Assembly (NCBI GenBank): GCA_965660875.1
Contig: CBFIBQ010000002.1
Span: 124,001-188,000, forward strand
Direction of reading: 5' to 3'
From: UBA6770 sp965660875
GTDB taxonomy: Bacteria; Bacteroidota; Bacteroidia; Flavobacteriales_G; Salibacteraceae
Length of the DNA: 64,000 nt
A model generated the notes under the pieces. That model made no database searches and was not told the DNA's origin. It saw only the letters and a list, made by a program, of their open reading frames with translations. Each line of letters starts with the position of its first letter. Position 1 is the stretch's first letter. Of the stretch, positions 1 through 9,040 are shown one piece after another. The position numbers and the translations under genes are program-made.

Positions 1-10
1 GTTTTACGAA

Positions 11-769
11 ATGTTATTGGATGGAGAGGGGAAATTAATCTTGGACAATAAATCCTTAATTCGATTTGCAAATAACGGTCACATAAAAACTTGGAGCAAT
101 GAGGTGCTTCTAGAGGCAATAAACCTGATTCAGAATGGCGCAACTGAAAGTGCTATTGAGAAATTGGAATTGCACCTTATGCTAGATAAGGATTCAGTTG
201 GTGGAAGAATTAAACTGTCTGAATGCTATATGTTAACAGGCAAAAATAGAGCTGCACTTTCTTTGCTAAACGAGGCGGTACACATTAAGCCCGAATCAAT
301 CACTGTTTACATACAACGTGCAAAATTGTATTCGGCTTTAGACCAAGACGAACGTGCACTTAATGACTTAAATTTTGCCTTATTGCTCAACCCAAATAGC
401 TTTGAAGCATTGAAATCGAGAGCCTATCTTCGATTGGCATTGAATACTATTGAACTTGCCATAGAAGATATAAAAAGAATGGAAAGCCTTATTCCTAATC
501 ACTTGGAAAGCATAATGCTTAAGGGTAATGTTTATTTTCAGGAACGTAAGTTTCCAAAGGCTTACAAACAGTTTAAGAAGGTTCTGAGTATCGAGCCCCA
601 TAATGCTGATGCTTTAGTCCGGCTCGCACAAATAAAAATGGAGTTTAAAGTTGAAGAAAAAACTGCGGTGAAAGATTTAGAGTTTGCAAGAGCACTCGGG
701 CACCCCAAAGCACACTTACTGTTAAATAGATTATTATCGAACCAAACAAATCAGAATAAAGCAGCATAA
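11..769 (+). CDS. TPR-repeat protein (5' end possibly outside window)
   Basis: About five tetratricopeptide repeats fill residues 30-230, with the usual helix-pair pattern and Pro/Asn turns (for example KPESITVYIQRAKLYSALD). The last part (ARALGHPKAHLLL) resembles a Sel1-like end. TPR domains mount protein partners, so a scaffold or adaptor role is likely, but no substrate can be read from the sequence. There is no signal peptide or membrane segment in the visible part. The reading frame stays open to the window edge, so the ATG used here may be internal. It precedes recQ by 33 bp on the same strand and may be co-transcribed with it. Confidence 0.7.
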   Translation: MLLDGEGKLILDNKSLIRFANNGHIKTWSNEVLLEAINLIQNGATESAIEKLELHLMLDKDSVGGRIKLSECYMLTGKNRAALSLLNEAVHIKPESITVYIQRAKLYSALDQDERALNDLNFALLLNPNSFEALKSRAYLRLALNTIELAIEDIKRMESLIPNHLESIMLKGNVYFQERKFPKAYKQFKKVLSIEPHNADALVRLAQIKMEFKVEEKTAVKDLEFARALGHPKAHLLLNRLLSNQTNQNKAA

Positions 770-802
770 TGCAGTATCTCTTGATTGCCCTACTTTTGAA
801 AT

Positions 803-2698
803 GTGTCGAAAACAATTTTTGAAGTACTAAAAAAGTATTGGGGCTTTGACAGCTTCAGGAGCAAACAGGAGGAGGTAATTCTTTCTGTTTTGGCTGGAAA
901 AGACACTTTGGCTCTGTTGCCTACTGGCGGTGGAAAGTCGCTGTGTTTTCAGTTGCCCGGTTTAGTATTAGGTGGCTGCACAATTGTAGTATCGCCACTC
1001 ATTTCATTAATGAAGGACCAGGTAGCTCAACTAAAAAAGAGGGGCGTAAATGCAACTTGTATCGTTTCTGGAATGTCAAAAACTGCCGTAGACCAAGCTC
1101 TGGACAATTGCATATACGGAAAGACAAAATTTTTGTATGTGTCTCCCGAACGCTTGAGAACGGATTTATTTCAAGCACGACTACCTGCTATTAATTGTAA
1201 TCTTTTAGTTGTTGATGAAGCGCATTGCATTTCTCAATGGGGGTATGATTTTAGACCAGAGTACCTGTTAATTGGAGAAACAAGAAAGTTACTACCCAAA
1301 GTGCCCATTATTGCACTTACGGCTACTGCCACCGTTGAGGTAGCTCAAGATATACAAGAAAAATTAAACTTTGAGGCGCCTAATCTGATTCAGAAGAGTT
1401 TTGCACGTTCGAATCTGGCGTATATAATGAAGCCCGAGTTTGATAAACTGCAGCGAGTTGAGCGGATTATTGAAAAAACGGGAGGTTCAGGAATTGTTTA
1501 TGTGCAGAGTAGGTTACGATCTGAAGAATATGCTCAATTGCTTATTCAACGCGGAATATCAGCTAGAGCTTATCATGCTGGACTGGATGCTCATGAGCGA
1601 TCCATCGTGCAAGGACAATGGGTAAAAAACGAAATTCAGGTAATGGTGGCCACCAATGCATTTGGGATGGGAATTGATAAGCCAGACGTTCGGTGGGTGG
1701 TGCACTTCGACATTCCCCCAAACCCAGAATCTTATTTTCAAGAGGCGGGCAGAGCAGGAAGGGATGAAAATAAAGCCTACGCCGTCTTGCTCTACAATAA
1801 GAACGATTTATCGGCATTAACCGATCGTGTGGAGAGGAGCTATCCGCCTAAAGACATAATAAAAACTGTGTACGCAGCGCTTATGAACCATTTAAAACTT
1901 GCAATCGGTGCAGGAGAAAATGAAATTCATTCGTTTAGTTTATCCATATTAAAAGAAAGAACGGAGCTGAGCAGATCGGAGCTGAAATCAGCTTTAAAAA
2001 TTTTGGAACAAGAAGCATTAATTTTCATTCCAGATGATGTGTTTTCTAAATCCACGGTAAAACTATTAGTAACCCAGAGGTATTTTGGAGCTGCCAAGCA
2101 CAAAGTGTCAAAAGCTTTTGATATGTTACTGCGGTCTTATTCTGGCTTATATGATTTTAATACACCAATAGTAGAGTCGGAATTGGCCGAAAGATTAGAG
2201 TGCTCCTTATCTGAAGTAAAAGAAACGCTGGAATTAATGCATAAAAAGTCAATTTTGGAATATCACAAAACCCAAGGTAGTGATAAAGTTTATGTTTTAA
2301 AACCCCGCATAGACCATAAATCTATTGACTTTAAGACCTCGCAGTACGACATGCTAAAAAAAAGGGCAATGGTAAGGGCTGAAAAAATGCTTCAAATTAT
2401 TCAAGACAACAGCTGCCGTTCACAATTGCTATTGGCATACTTCGGGGAGCTGAATAGTGCGCCATGCGGAGTGTGCGATGTGTGCATTAAGAATAAAAAG
2501 GATATGGAAAACGCAGACGTTGAACAACTTTCTGATCAAATAGAAAATTTACTTAAACAGCGTAAAAGAAGTTTAACCGAAATCTGTAATTCGTTGTCTC
2601 AGTACCCAGAGAGCATCATAACTCGATGTTTGGCTTTGCTAGAAGAAAAAGGAAGCATCAAAATCAAATCAAATACAGTAACACTGCTCGTCGATTAA
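803..2698 (+). CDS. recQ: ATP-dependent DNA helicase RecQ, short form
   Basis: A 3'-5' superfamily 2 DNA helicase acting in recombination repair and stalled-fork processing. Walker A TGGGKS lies at residues 41-46, the DEAH box at 138-141, and helicase motif VI (QEAGRAGRD) follows the second RecA-like domain. A zinc site is formed by Cys538, Cys555, Cys558 and Cys561. At 631 aa it has no recognisable HRDC domain, and only a short winged-helix-like tail follows the zinc module, as in the short RecQ paralogue common in Bacteroidota. The start is GTG: the ATG two bases upstream is in another frame. Its stop overlaps the stop of the convergent TerB-like gene by 4 bp. Confidence 0.95.
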   Translation: MSKTIFEVLKKYWGFDSFRSKQEEVILSVLAGKDTLALLPTGGGKSLCFQLPGLVLGGCTIVVSPLISLMKDQVAQLKKRGVNATCIVSGMSKTAVDQALDNCIYGKTKFLYVSPERLRTDLFQARLPAINCNLLVVDEAHCISQWGYDFRPEYLLIGETRKLLPKVPIIALTATATVEVAQDIQEKLNFEAPNLIQKSFARSNLAYIMKPEFDKLQRVERIIEKTGGSGIVYVQSRLRSEEYAQLLIQRGISARAYHAGLDAHERSIVQGQWVKNEIQVMVATNAFGMGIDKPDVRWVVHFDIPPNPESYFQEAGRAGRDENKAYAVLLYNKNDLSALTDRVERSYPPKDIIKTVYAALMNHLKLAIGAGENEIHSFSLSILKERTELSRSELKSALKILEQEALIFIPDDVFSKSTVKLLVTQRYFGAAKHKVSKAFDMLLRSYSGLYDFNTPIVESELAERLECSLSEVKETLELMHKKSILEYHKTQGSDKVYVLKPRIDHKSIDFKTSQYDMLKKRAMVRAEKMLQIIQDNSCRSQLLLAYFGELNSAPCGVCDVCIKNKKDMENADVEQLSDQIENLLKQRKRSLTEICNSLSQYPESIITRCLALLEEKGSIKIKSNTVTLLVD

Positions 2699-3117
2699 TC
2701 TTTGTACTTGGATATAATAGCCTTTAATTTTTCTGCTGGCAATTCCTCACCTAAGTGATTTTCCATAGTATTCATGAGGTCTTCTGTTAGAGCTGACTCC
2801 ACTGAAAGTTTACTACCTAGTTCGTGCATGAGCGAGCGCTCCTCAGCTGTGATTATTCCATCTACCGCAATTAAGTACAGTAAATGGTACATAATGGTCA
2901 TTCGATGTTTTTCAGATTTTGGCGGCTTTAAGGGGTACTCATTTTCATTTTCCCAAATATGAGTTAATTCACCCTCAGTAATGCCTAGCCTTTTTCGCAT
3001 TTCTTCGATAAACGCTTCTTCTTTAGCATCAATATCGTTGTCTGTTTTTGACATCAACACAAATAAGGCAAGTAAAGATTTTTTGTTGTATTTGATTTTT
3101 TCTAATGGGTCGCTCAT
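2695..3117 (-). CDS. TerB-like helical protein
   Basis: A 140-residue, highly charged, all-helical protein. The pattern LLALFVLMSKTDNDIDAKEE at residues 15-34, and the second half VDGIITAEERSLMHEL, fit the TerB fold, in which two acidic helical repeats (D-x-x-I-x-x-x-E) face each other. TerB proteins are linked to tellurite and other stress responses and bind divalent metal. The exact role here is unknown, and the other ter genes are absent from the window. It lies 11 bp after the start of the upstream membrane protein's neighbour region and probably forms an operon with the bestrophin-like gene at 3129-3905. The family call is by pattern only. Confidence 0.6.
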   Translation of the reverse strand: MSDPLEKIKYNKKSLLALFVLMSKTDNDIDAKEEAFIEEMRKRLGITEGELTHIWENENEYPLKPPKSEKHRMTIMYHLLYLIAVDGIITAEERSLMHELGSKLSVESALTEDLMNTMENHLGEELPAEKLKAIISKYKD

Positions 3118-3128
3118 GGCAAAAGGTT

Positions 3129-3905
3129 TTAAATCATTGAGTCTCTCAATTCGTCTACTTCGAACTTAATATCATCCTCTCCAACCTGATCAAAAGGGTT
3201 CTCAAGATGCTCTTGCAAGTTATCTAAACTTACCAATATAATGCTATACAATACAGCGATTATATATGCAATTCCGTGAGAGTAATCTGCAAAAGTACTT
3301 GCACTGTATGGTCCATACAGCACTGGAAAGAAATAAATAAATATTTTGCTGTAAGCCCGCAATGTGATTGGAGTTCGGTAGTAAAAAACATTTTTCATTG
3401 TACCGTAAGAAATGAGCATTTTACTTACATATTGGTGCAATCTAGAGTTTTCACTACCTGCAGAGCCGTATTCTTTAAATCGCGCTACCCAGTCGGAAAG
3501 CTTAGACATTCTTTTATAAATTTCGTGTTCCGACTTTTTTGCTTCTTCGGGTTCCAATAAAAAGTTAGCGCTCATTAGCTCGAAGAGCTCGTTAATTTCG
3601 GACTTGATTTCTTTCGCAACTCCCGGTTTATTGGGCTGAACCCATTCCCGAACTCCAAAGTAAAAAGAAAGTGCATGCGCTTTTAAATCGGCATACTGTT
3701 GCAGCGCATATTCTCTTCGTTTATACGCGCTGTCTATAGAAAATACGATGGGGAATACTATGGCAATACTGATTAAGTAGAGTGGAAACTCAGCTTTTAT
3801 TTGATAAACATTACAGAAATATGCTGCTGCTAAGGAGATAGCAGAGGTAATTACCGTTTTATAATTAATGATTAAAAAAAAGCTTTTAAATACTCGTAAG
3901 AACAT
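3129..3905 (-). CDS. bestrophin-like integral membrane protein
   Basis: This 258-residue protein has two hydrophobic segments near the N-terminus (about 10-35 and 40-58), a long charged middle region, and two more near 185-225. The segment YYRTPITLRAYSKIFIYFFP, followed near the end by LENPFDQVGEDDI, matches the layout of the bacterial bestrophin (UPF0187) family of anion channels, where an E-x-P-F-x-x-x-D-D signature follows the last membrane helix. The N-terminal half matches less well. Its stop is 11 bp upstream of the TerB-like gene on the same strand, so the two are probably co-transcribed. An alternative is an unrelated four-helix membrane protein. Confidence 0.5.
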   Translation of the reverse strand: MFLRVFKSFFLIINYKTVITSAISLAAAYFCNVYQIKAEFPLYLISIAIVFPIVFSIDSAYKRREYALQQYADLKAHALSFYFGVREWVQPNKPGVAKEIKSEINELFELMSANFLLEPEEAKKSEHEIYKRMSKLSDWVARFKEYGSAGSENSRLHQYVSKMLISYGTMKNVFYYRTPITLRAYSKIFIYFFPVLYGPYSASTFADYSHGIAYIIAVLYSIILVSLDNLQEHLENPFDQVGEDDIKFEVDELRDSMI

Positions 3906-3961
3906 ATGTAGGGCATTGAAAAATTCTCTGCAAATTAAATCTTTTAATTACTAATAAATTT

Positions 3962-3994
3962 TTGTCGCTGTTGAAAGCCTCTAATTTATATTTG
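3962..3994 (+). promoter_or_regulatory. Bacteroidota-type promoter for the HisC-like gene
   Basis: A -33-like TTG at 3962-3964 is followed after 22 bp by the -7 box TATATTTG (3987-3994), a full match to TAnnTTTG. The GTG start is 16 bp downstream, giving a very short leader. Confidence 0.5.
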
Positions 3995-4010
3995 GAACAA
4001 AATAAGTCTA

Positions 4011-5111
4011 GTGATAAGTATTCCAAAAAACATTGAAGAACTGAATAGTTATAAGCCTGGGAAACCTTTGGCGCAAATTATACAAGAGCTAAATTTAACG
4101 GAGACGGCGGTTTTGTGGAATAACGAGAATAATTTAGGGCCTTCTCCCAAAGCCATGGAAAGCGTTGAGCTTACTCTGAAAAACTCTCATTTGTATCCAG
4201 ACCCGGTATGCACAGAACTGAGAACTTTATTAGCAGAGAAGTGGAATAAAAAATACGAGGAAGTTGCAGTTGGAAATGGTAGCGAGTCTATTTTTAATAA
4301 CCTGTTCAATGCTTTGTTTTCTGAAGGGGAGGAGCTGTTAACTTGTGAGGGAACTTTTGTTGCGGTGTATATCTGGGCAAAAGCCAATAATATAAAAGTG
4401 AATACCGTTCCTTTAACGGCAGGTTTTGGCTTTGATTTGAATGCTTTACTCGACTCAATTACAGAAAAAACTAAGGCAATTTATTTGTCAAACCCGAATA
4501 ACCCAACGGGCGCGATGATACCACAGCAAGAATTGATTGAATTTATAGAAAAGGTTCCAGATCATATTCTTGTAATTGTGGATGAGGCCTACTACGAGTT
4601 TGCTCATGACTTATCTTCCGAGTATCCTAATAGTGGAGGTTTTAGTTATGACAATGTGCTAACGCTTCGTACCTTCTCCAAAGCGTATGGAATAGCAGCC
4701 ATTAGAATCGGTTATGCTATTGGTCCCGCCAAAATAATTGAGGCAATAATGAAAGTGAAACTCACATTTGAACCTTCCAATCTCGCGCAAGCTGCGGGTA
4801 TTGGTGCATTGAGTGATGAGGAATATCTAACCAAAACAATTAGCAACAACACGCTAGAGATTGAAAAATATTACGAATTATTTGACTCGCTTGGTATTGA
4901 ATACGTTAAGAGTTTTGGAAACTTTATAATGCTGGATTTAAAATCAGAAGAGCGGGTGCAGTTCTTTTTTAATGCTTTGATGAAAAAAGGAGTATTCGTT
5001 CGCCCACTAAAAGCCTTTGGTTTACCCAACTGTTTGCGAATAACAATTGGTCTTCCTAAGGAAAATGATTTGTGCGCTAAAGCCTTGCGACAAATCATCG
5101 AAAATGAATAG
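4011..5111 (+). CDS. hisC: histidinol-phosphate aminotransferase-like PLP enzyme
   Basis: A fold-type I, class I/II aminotransferase of 366 aa. The PLP lysine is Lys224 in TFSKAYG, preceded by the conserved YLSNPNNPTGAM turn and VDEAYYEF, where the Asp contacts the cofactor ring nitrogen. The WNNENNLGPSP start and the LPNCLRITIG end are typical of HisC and its broad-specificity relatives, which convert imidazole-acetol phosphate or aromatic keto acids with glutamate. No other histidine-biosynthesis gene is nearby, so it could instead act on aromatic amino acids or another keto acid. The start is GTG at 4011, placed just after a good promoter. It converges with the T9SS protein at 5172. Confidence 0.8.
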   Translation: MISIPKNIEELNSYKPGKPLAQIIQELNLTETAVLWNNENNLGPSPKAMESVELTLKNSHLYPDPVCTELRTLLAEKWNKKYEEVAVGNGSESIFNNLFNALFSEGEELLTCEGTFVAVYIWAKANNIKVNTVPLTAGFGFDLNALLDSITEKTKAIYLSNPNNPTGAMIPQQELIEFIEKVPDHILVIVDEAYYEFAHDLSSEYPNSGGFSYDNVLTLRTFSKAYGIAAIRIGYAIGPAKIIEAIMKVKLTFEPSNLAQAAGIGALSDEEYLTKTISNNTLEIEKYYELFDSLGIEYVKSFGNFIMLDLKSEERVQFFFNALMKKGVFVRPLKAFGLPNCLRITIGLPKENDLCAKALRQIIENE

Positions 5112-5153
5112 GGAGCCAAATAATATCTTGAGTTTAGAAATATTGTGGGTGGT

Positions 5154-5176
5154 ACTATCTAGTAACCTAGATTAGT
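5154..5176. terminator. possible hairpin between convergent genes
   Basis: Arms ACTATCTAG (5154-5162) and CTAGATTAGT (5167-5176) pair with one bulged T around a TAAC loop. It sits between the convergent HisC-like gene and the T9SS exoprotein and overlaps the latter's last codons. There is no T-tract, so the terminator role is weak. Confidence 0.3.
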
Positions 5177-7544
5177 ATTTAATCCACTTTTTTAGCAGTG
5201 TTTCATTGGTCGTTAGCTGCACCTTTATAAAATAGATACCAGGTTCCATTTGTTCATTTAGGGTAACACTTTTACCTTCAATACCCCGAGCAGTGTACAT
5301 TTCTTTTCCTGTTACAGAACTAATGGAAATCATGCGTATTGTTTTTACTGAGCGTATATTCAAAACATCACTTGATGGGTTAGGGAAAATGCGCAGGTCA
5401 GATTTCTTATGATCTAAAGAAGCAACTGAGTTTACAGAATCTTTAAAAAATCGATAATCAAACGCATAAACTCCCTGTCCAAAAGTTCCAAACCAAATCG
5501 AACTATCCGAGCTGTTTATGTCGAGGCACAACCAATCTTTATTGGGTATTTCTTCAATCAAGAGCGATTCCCAGGTATTTTTTTCTCTAGAAAAAACCAT
5601 GGGACCATCTTTAGTGGCGGTGAAAATTAGGCTATCATGTTGTATACTCTCAATATCGTAGACCTCCGTTTCTTTTAAACCGTCTCCAAGCAAACTGAAA
5701 TCTTTTCCATAATTACTGGAGGTATATATACTGCCGTTACCGTTTCCACTGCCTCCCACAAATATTAACCCTTCGGTATTCACGGAAGGAGCAATACAGC
5801 TGCCGAAGTTTTCATTGGCTAATAGACCATTAAAAAACGCACTGCGTTTCCAGTTTACGCCATTGTCGTTGGTATAGTAAAAATTGCCGTCGTTCGTAAT
5901 TAAATACCAATTGTCGGGATTTACCTTGTCAATAGCAAAGTCTTCTACGAATTCGGTTTTAAAAAAATTTAAGTTGAAATTCTTGTCTAACCGTTTCACG
6001 TCAATAGAATTACCAGAAATAGTTAGCTCATAAACGTAACAGCTTTTGTTTCCATCATTCTTAGCATACATTCCGCTTGCGTATGCTTTACGTCCATTGG
6101 TAGGATGTGCACATAGGCTGCCAATGGCAGCACCGGTTTCTAAACTATCTCCAAAACGCCACCGCGCATTGAAAAATTGATTTGAAAAGTCTGATACAAA
6201 AGCGATGGAATTAGAGTTGAGTACCCAAAAGGAATTTTCAACGGTCGAAGTAGATACCTTGTAAAAATCTCCCCATTCGAGAGGTGCGGTGAGTAACTGA
6301 GTGTCAACAGTGGTACCTGAATACTTATGTAAGCCTTGATTATCAAAAGCAATAATGGAGGTTATGTCGTTATTCTTTAACCGTTTTATATCAAAGACAC
6401 TCGTGTTATTTAAATCTTCGTTGGTTAGGTTAATTACAGAATTAAAACCGTCCTGACTAATATAAAATCCACCGTCAGTACTCACATAATTAAAAGCCTG
6501 ATTGTTGGGCGTAAGAGCAGATTGAACTTCATTAATTCCAGAATGTAAGTTTTTGGCTGTATTGTTTAAGTAATCTGTCAAGGTGTTTTGAACGGTCCAC
6601 GTTTTTCCCGTATCATTCGATTTGTGCAATAAGTCACTTCCTATGGCTAGTTTGTTGTATTGATTGTGGGCTACCGAAAAGCTATAAGGCGTAGCCGTAT
6701 TAAAGCTAATGTTAGATTTTTTTGACCAAAAACTTTGAGCTGTATTGTACTGGTAAAGCGCCTGCCCACGGATTAAAAAAAGCTGAAGTTGATTATTTTG
6801 GTAAGTTCCTGCAACCCTAGCCTCTCCAAAAGTAAATGCAGGTATTCTAGAGTGATAATTAAAGCTATCGGTATGACAATTATATAGAGATAAAGTATCT
6901 ACATAGGCCACTAATATTGCGCTATCGGAATAATGTAAATTAGCAATATCATAATTATTTAAAGAGAGTGGAATAGGTGAATTAAATGTTTTGACTTTTG
7001 AAAATGACCGACCATAGTCCTTGGATTGATACAGTGCAATTTGAAATTGTCCCAATCGTTCCTCAAGCAACACAAACACATTTCCGTTAGGTCCTTTAAT
7101 GACTTTTTGAACCTTAGAAAAGCCTTCTAGGTTCGTCAAGCCTTGAGATTTTATCCACTTGCCGCCGTTGTTTGTCGAATGGTAAGCCACCCCATCATTG
7201 CTTATACTGGTTATGTAGGATGTGTTGTTTGCTGTGTGTCTTGTAAAGCCAGCCAAATCATAAAACTTCCTTTTGAGATTTAGTAAGCGCCAGTCAACTT
7301 CAGACTCTTTTTTGTAATAAAAATAACCACTTTTACTTGCTATGGTATAGCTGCTATCTATTGCATCGTATTCCGCTGAAAGTATTGCACCCGTTACATT
7401 TTTTGGTCCAATAGAAGTCCATTTACCTTGCAGGATACTATCTCCAAAAACTTTAAATTCTTGAGAAGAAATCGATTTGAATGACGCGAAGCTAATAGCA
7501 ACACAGAGAACAACGTAGTATGCGTATTTACGTCTTTTCGTCAT
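5172..7544 (-). CDS. T9SS type A exoprotein with BNR/sortilin-like repeats
   Basis: A 790-residue secreted protein. It has an N-terminal signal anchor (residues 8-27, ending SSQE), then about 650 residues of repeated short beta motifs of BNR/Asp-box type (STNNGGKWIKS, SNDTGKTWTV, YTNDNGVNWKR, SSNYGKDFSL), which predict a beta-propeller like sortilin/YCF48 proteins. The last 75 residues (IFPNPSSDVLNI ... GIYFIKV ... KKWIKY) are a type A T9SS sorting domain, so the product should cross the outer membrane and be released or attached to the surface. Its ATG directly abuts the TAA of the upstream gene, so the two are translationally adjacent. The ligand or substrate is unknown. Confidence 0.85.
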   Translation of the reverse strand: MTKRRKYAYYVVLCVAISFASFKSISSQEFKVFGDSILQGKWTSIGPKNVTGAILSAEYDAIDSSYTIASKSGYFYYKKESEVDWRLLNLKRKFYDLAGFTRHTANNTSYITSISNDGVAYHSTNNGGKWIKSQGLTNLEGFSKVQKVIKGPNGNVFVLLEERLGQFQIALYQSKDYGRSFSKVKTFNSPIPLSLNNYDIANLHYSDSAILVAYVDTLSLYNCHTDSFNYHSRIPAFTFGEARVAGTYQNNQLQLFLIRGQALYQYNTAQSFWSKKSNISFNTATPYSFSVAHNQYNKLAIGSDLLHKSNDTGKTWTVQNTLTDYLNNTAKNLHSGINEVQSALTPNNQAFNYVSTDGGFYISQDGFNSVINLTNEDLNNTSVFDIKRLKNNDITSIIAFDNQGLHKYSGTTVDTQLLTAPLEWGDFYKVSTSTVENSFWVLNSNSIAFVSDFSNQFFNARWRFGDSLETGAAIGSLCAHPTNGRKAYASGMYAKNDGNKSCYVYELTISGNSIDVKRLDKNFNLNFFKTEFVEDFAIDKVNPDNWYLITNDGNFYYTNDNGVNWKRSAFFNGLLANENFGSCIAPSVNTEGLIFVGGSGNGNGSIYTSSNYGKDFSLLGDGLKETEVYDIESIQHDSLIFTATKDGPMVFSREKNTWESLLIEEIPNKDWLCLDINSSDSSIWFGTFGQGVYAFDYRFFKDSVNSVASLDHKKSDLRIFPNPSSDVLNIRSVKTIRMISISSVTGKEMYTARGIEGKSVTLNEQMEPGIYFIKVQLTTNETLLKKWIKY

Positions 7545-8966
7545 TTATATTTTTTCTCTAACTGGCTGTTCGTATTCAAATAGTTCTTTCTCTTTAATGC
7601 GCTCAGCTACTGCTTTTGGTACCATTTTTTCCCAACCCGACTGATTGGAGTTAATGAGTTTGAGCACTTGATCAGAATAAATGTTCATGATGCTCGTATC
7701 AGCATTCTCAACATCACATATTTTATTGCATGCCTTCAAGTAATTCATCAGTCCCGCTAGCTTGGAATCTACATGGATTGAATCTGTAGTATGCAGCGTT
7801 TGGGTTTCTGGATCCATAATTGGGTAAACATAAAGTTTCACGTTATTGCCAAAACCCAAACCAAACGCCTCTAAGATTCCACCTTGAAGGTTGTCGTAGT
7901 ATTTTTCCTCAAAAATGGTTTGTAGGTTTTTAATGCCCAGAATTACACCAATTTTCCTTCCCCTACTAATTTGTGAGAGGTAGTTTACTACCTTGTAGTA
8001 TTTTACATAGTTGGATATCATTACGGTGTGGCCTAGTGAACATAGCACGTCAACACGGTCCAAAAAATCTTTATCTATAATCGCTCCTTCAGCACTGAGG
8101 TCTTTCAATGTCAGTTCAAAAATAATTTTGGAGCGATCTGGGTCAACATCCTCTTCGTTTAGGAACATTTTCTTGCCTTTGTTGAGCATGTCAATATTCA
8201 CATGCGTAACCGGTCTAAATCTTCCGCGCATTACCAATACATTCCTTTTGTAGAGGTATTCGGCGGGCTGCAATAAATCTCCATTCGACCCAAAGATTGT
8301 CGCTTCTGTCATTCCATATTTAACTAACCTGAGCGCCATCAATCTATTATCAACATGTTTGAAGTCTGGCCCTTTCAAACTGAACATATTCACCTCAATT
8401 CGTTTGTCTTCTATGTTATCCAGTAAAGACTTTAAGAACAGTTTAGGATCGTGACTATAAAAATAACAGGCGTAGAGGAGGTTCACACCTAAAATACCCA
8501 AAGCATTTTGTTGCAATTTTTGATCGTTGTCGTGCATGTTTACGTGCACAATACACTCATTTGGCTCGGCCATTGGGTCAAGTTGAAACCTCAAGCCTAG
8601 CCAACCGTGTCCTTGATTTGATTTACTAAAATTGAGTACTTCTACTGTGTTGGAAAATGTAAAAAATCGCGTATGCTTGGATCTGGAAATCAGTTTTCTG
8701 GTGGTCAACTTATATTCAAAGTTCAGCATTTGTTTCAATCGATCTTCACTTACATATCGGTCGGATTCGCCGTATATAAAGTCACTAATCTTCATGTCGT
8801 ATGCCGATAGCGAGAAGGCAATCGTACCAGATGCCCCACCTGCTCTATAAAAGTGATTGGCTACTTCTTGTCCCGCTCCAATTTCGCCAAATGAACCGTA
8901 AATATTTCGGTCTAGATTTATTCTTAGCGCTTTTTCGCGAGTACTTTTTACCCTTTCTTTAGACAT
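7545..8966 (-). CDS. conserved cytoplasmic protein of unknown function
   Basis: This 473-aa protein has no signal peptide or membrane segment. The N-terminus has a well-ordered, Gly-rich stretch (GSFGEIGAGQEVANHFYRAG, residues 25-44, then GASGTIAFSLSAYD) that I recall as the hallmark of a widespread bacterial family without an assigned function. The middle region carries HGWLGLRFQ and VHVNMHDND, which could hold catalytic or metal residues, but this is a guess. The family is sometimes given unrelated names in databases, so I give none. It is the first gene of a two-gene unit, with a T9SS exoprotein starting immediately after its stop codon. Confidence 0.8.
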   Translation of the reverse strand: MSKERVKSTREKALRINLDRNIYGSFGEIGAGQEVANHFYRAGGASGTIAFSLSAYDMKISDFIYGESDRYVSEDRLKQMLNFEYKLTTRKLISRSKHTRFFTFSNTVEVLNFSKSNQGHGWLGLRFQLDPMAEPNECIVHVNMHDNDQKLQQNALGILGVNLLYACYFYSHDPKLFLKSLLDNIEDKRIEVNMFSLKGPDFKHVDNRLMALRLVKYGMTEATIFGSNGDLLQPAEYLYKRNVLVMRGRFRPVTHVNIDMLNKGKKMFLNEEDVDPDRSKIIFELTLKDLSAEGAIIDKDFLDRVDVLCSLGHTVMISNYVKYYKVVNYLSQISRGRKIGVILGIKNLQTIFEEKYYDNLQGGILEAFGLGFGNNVKLYVYPIMDPETQTLHTTDSIHVDSKLAGLMNYLKACNKICDVENADTSIMNIYSDQVLKLINSNQSGWEKMVPKAVAERIKEKELFEYEQPVREKI

Positions 8967-9040
8967 GAATGTTTCTTTTGATACGTTTCGGACAAAGGTG
9001 GATTAAATTCCATATATAGGCTATACGAATCTTGATACAA

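Noticed and set aside
4011..5111. Histidine biosynthesis operon
   Set aside because: Only a HisC-type aminotransferase is present; no other his gene is nearby, so the pathway cannot be claimed.
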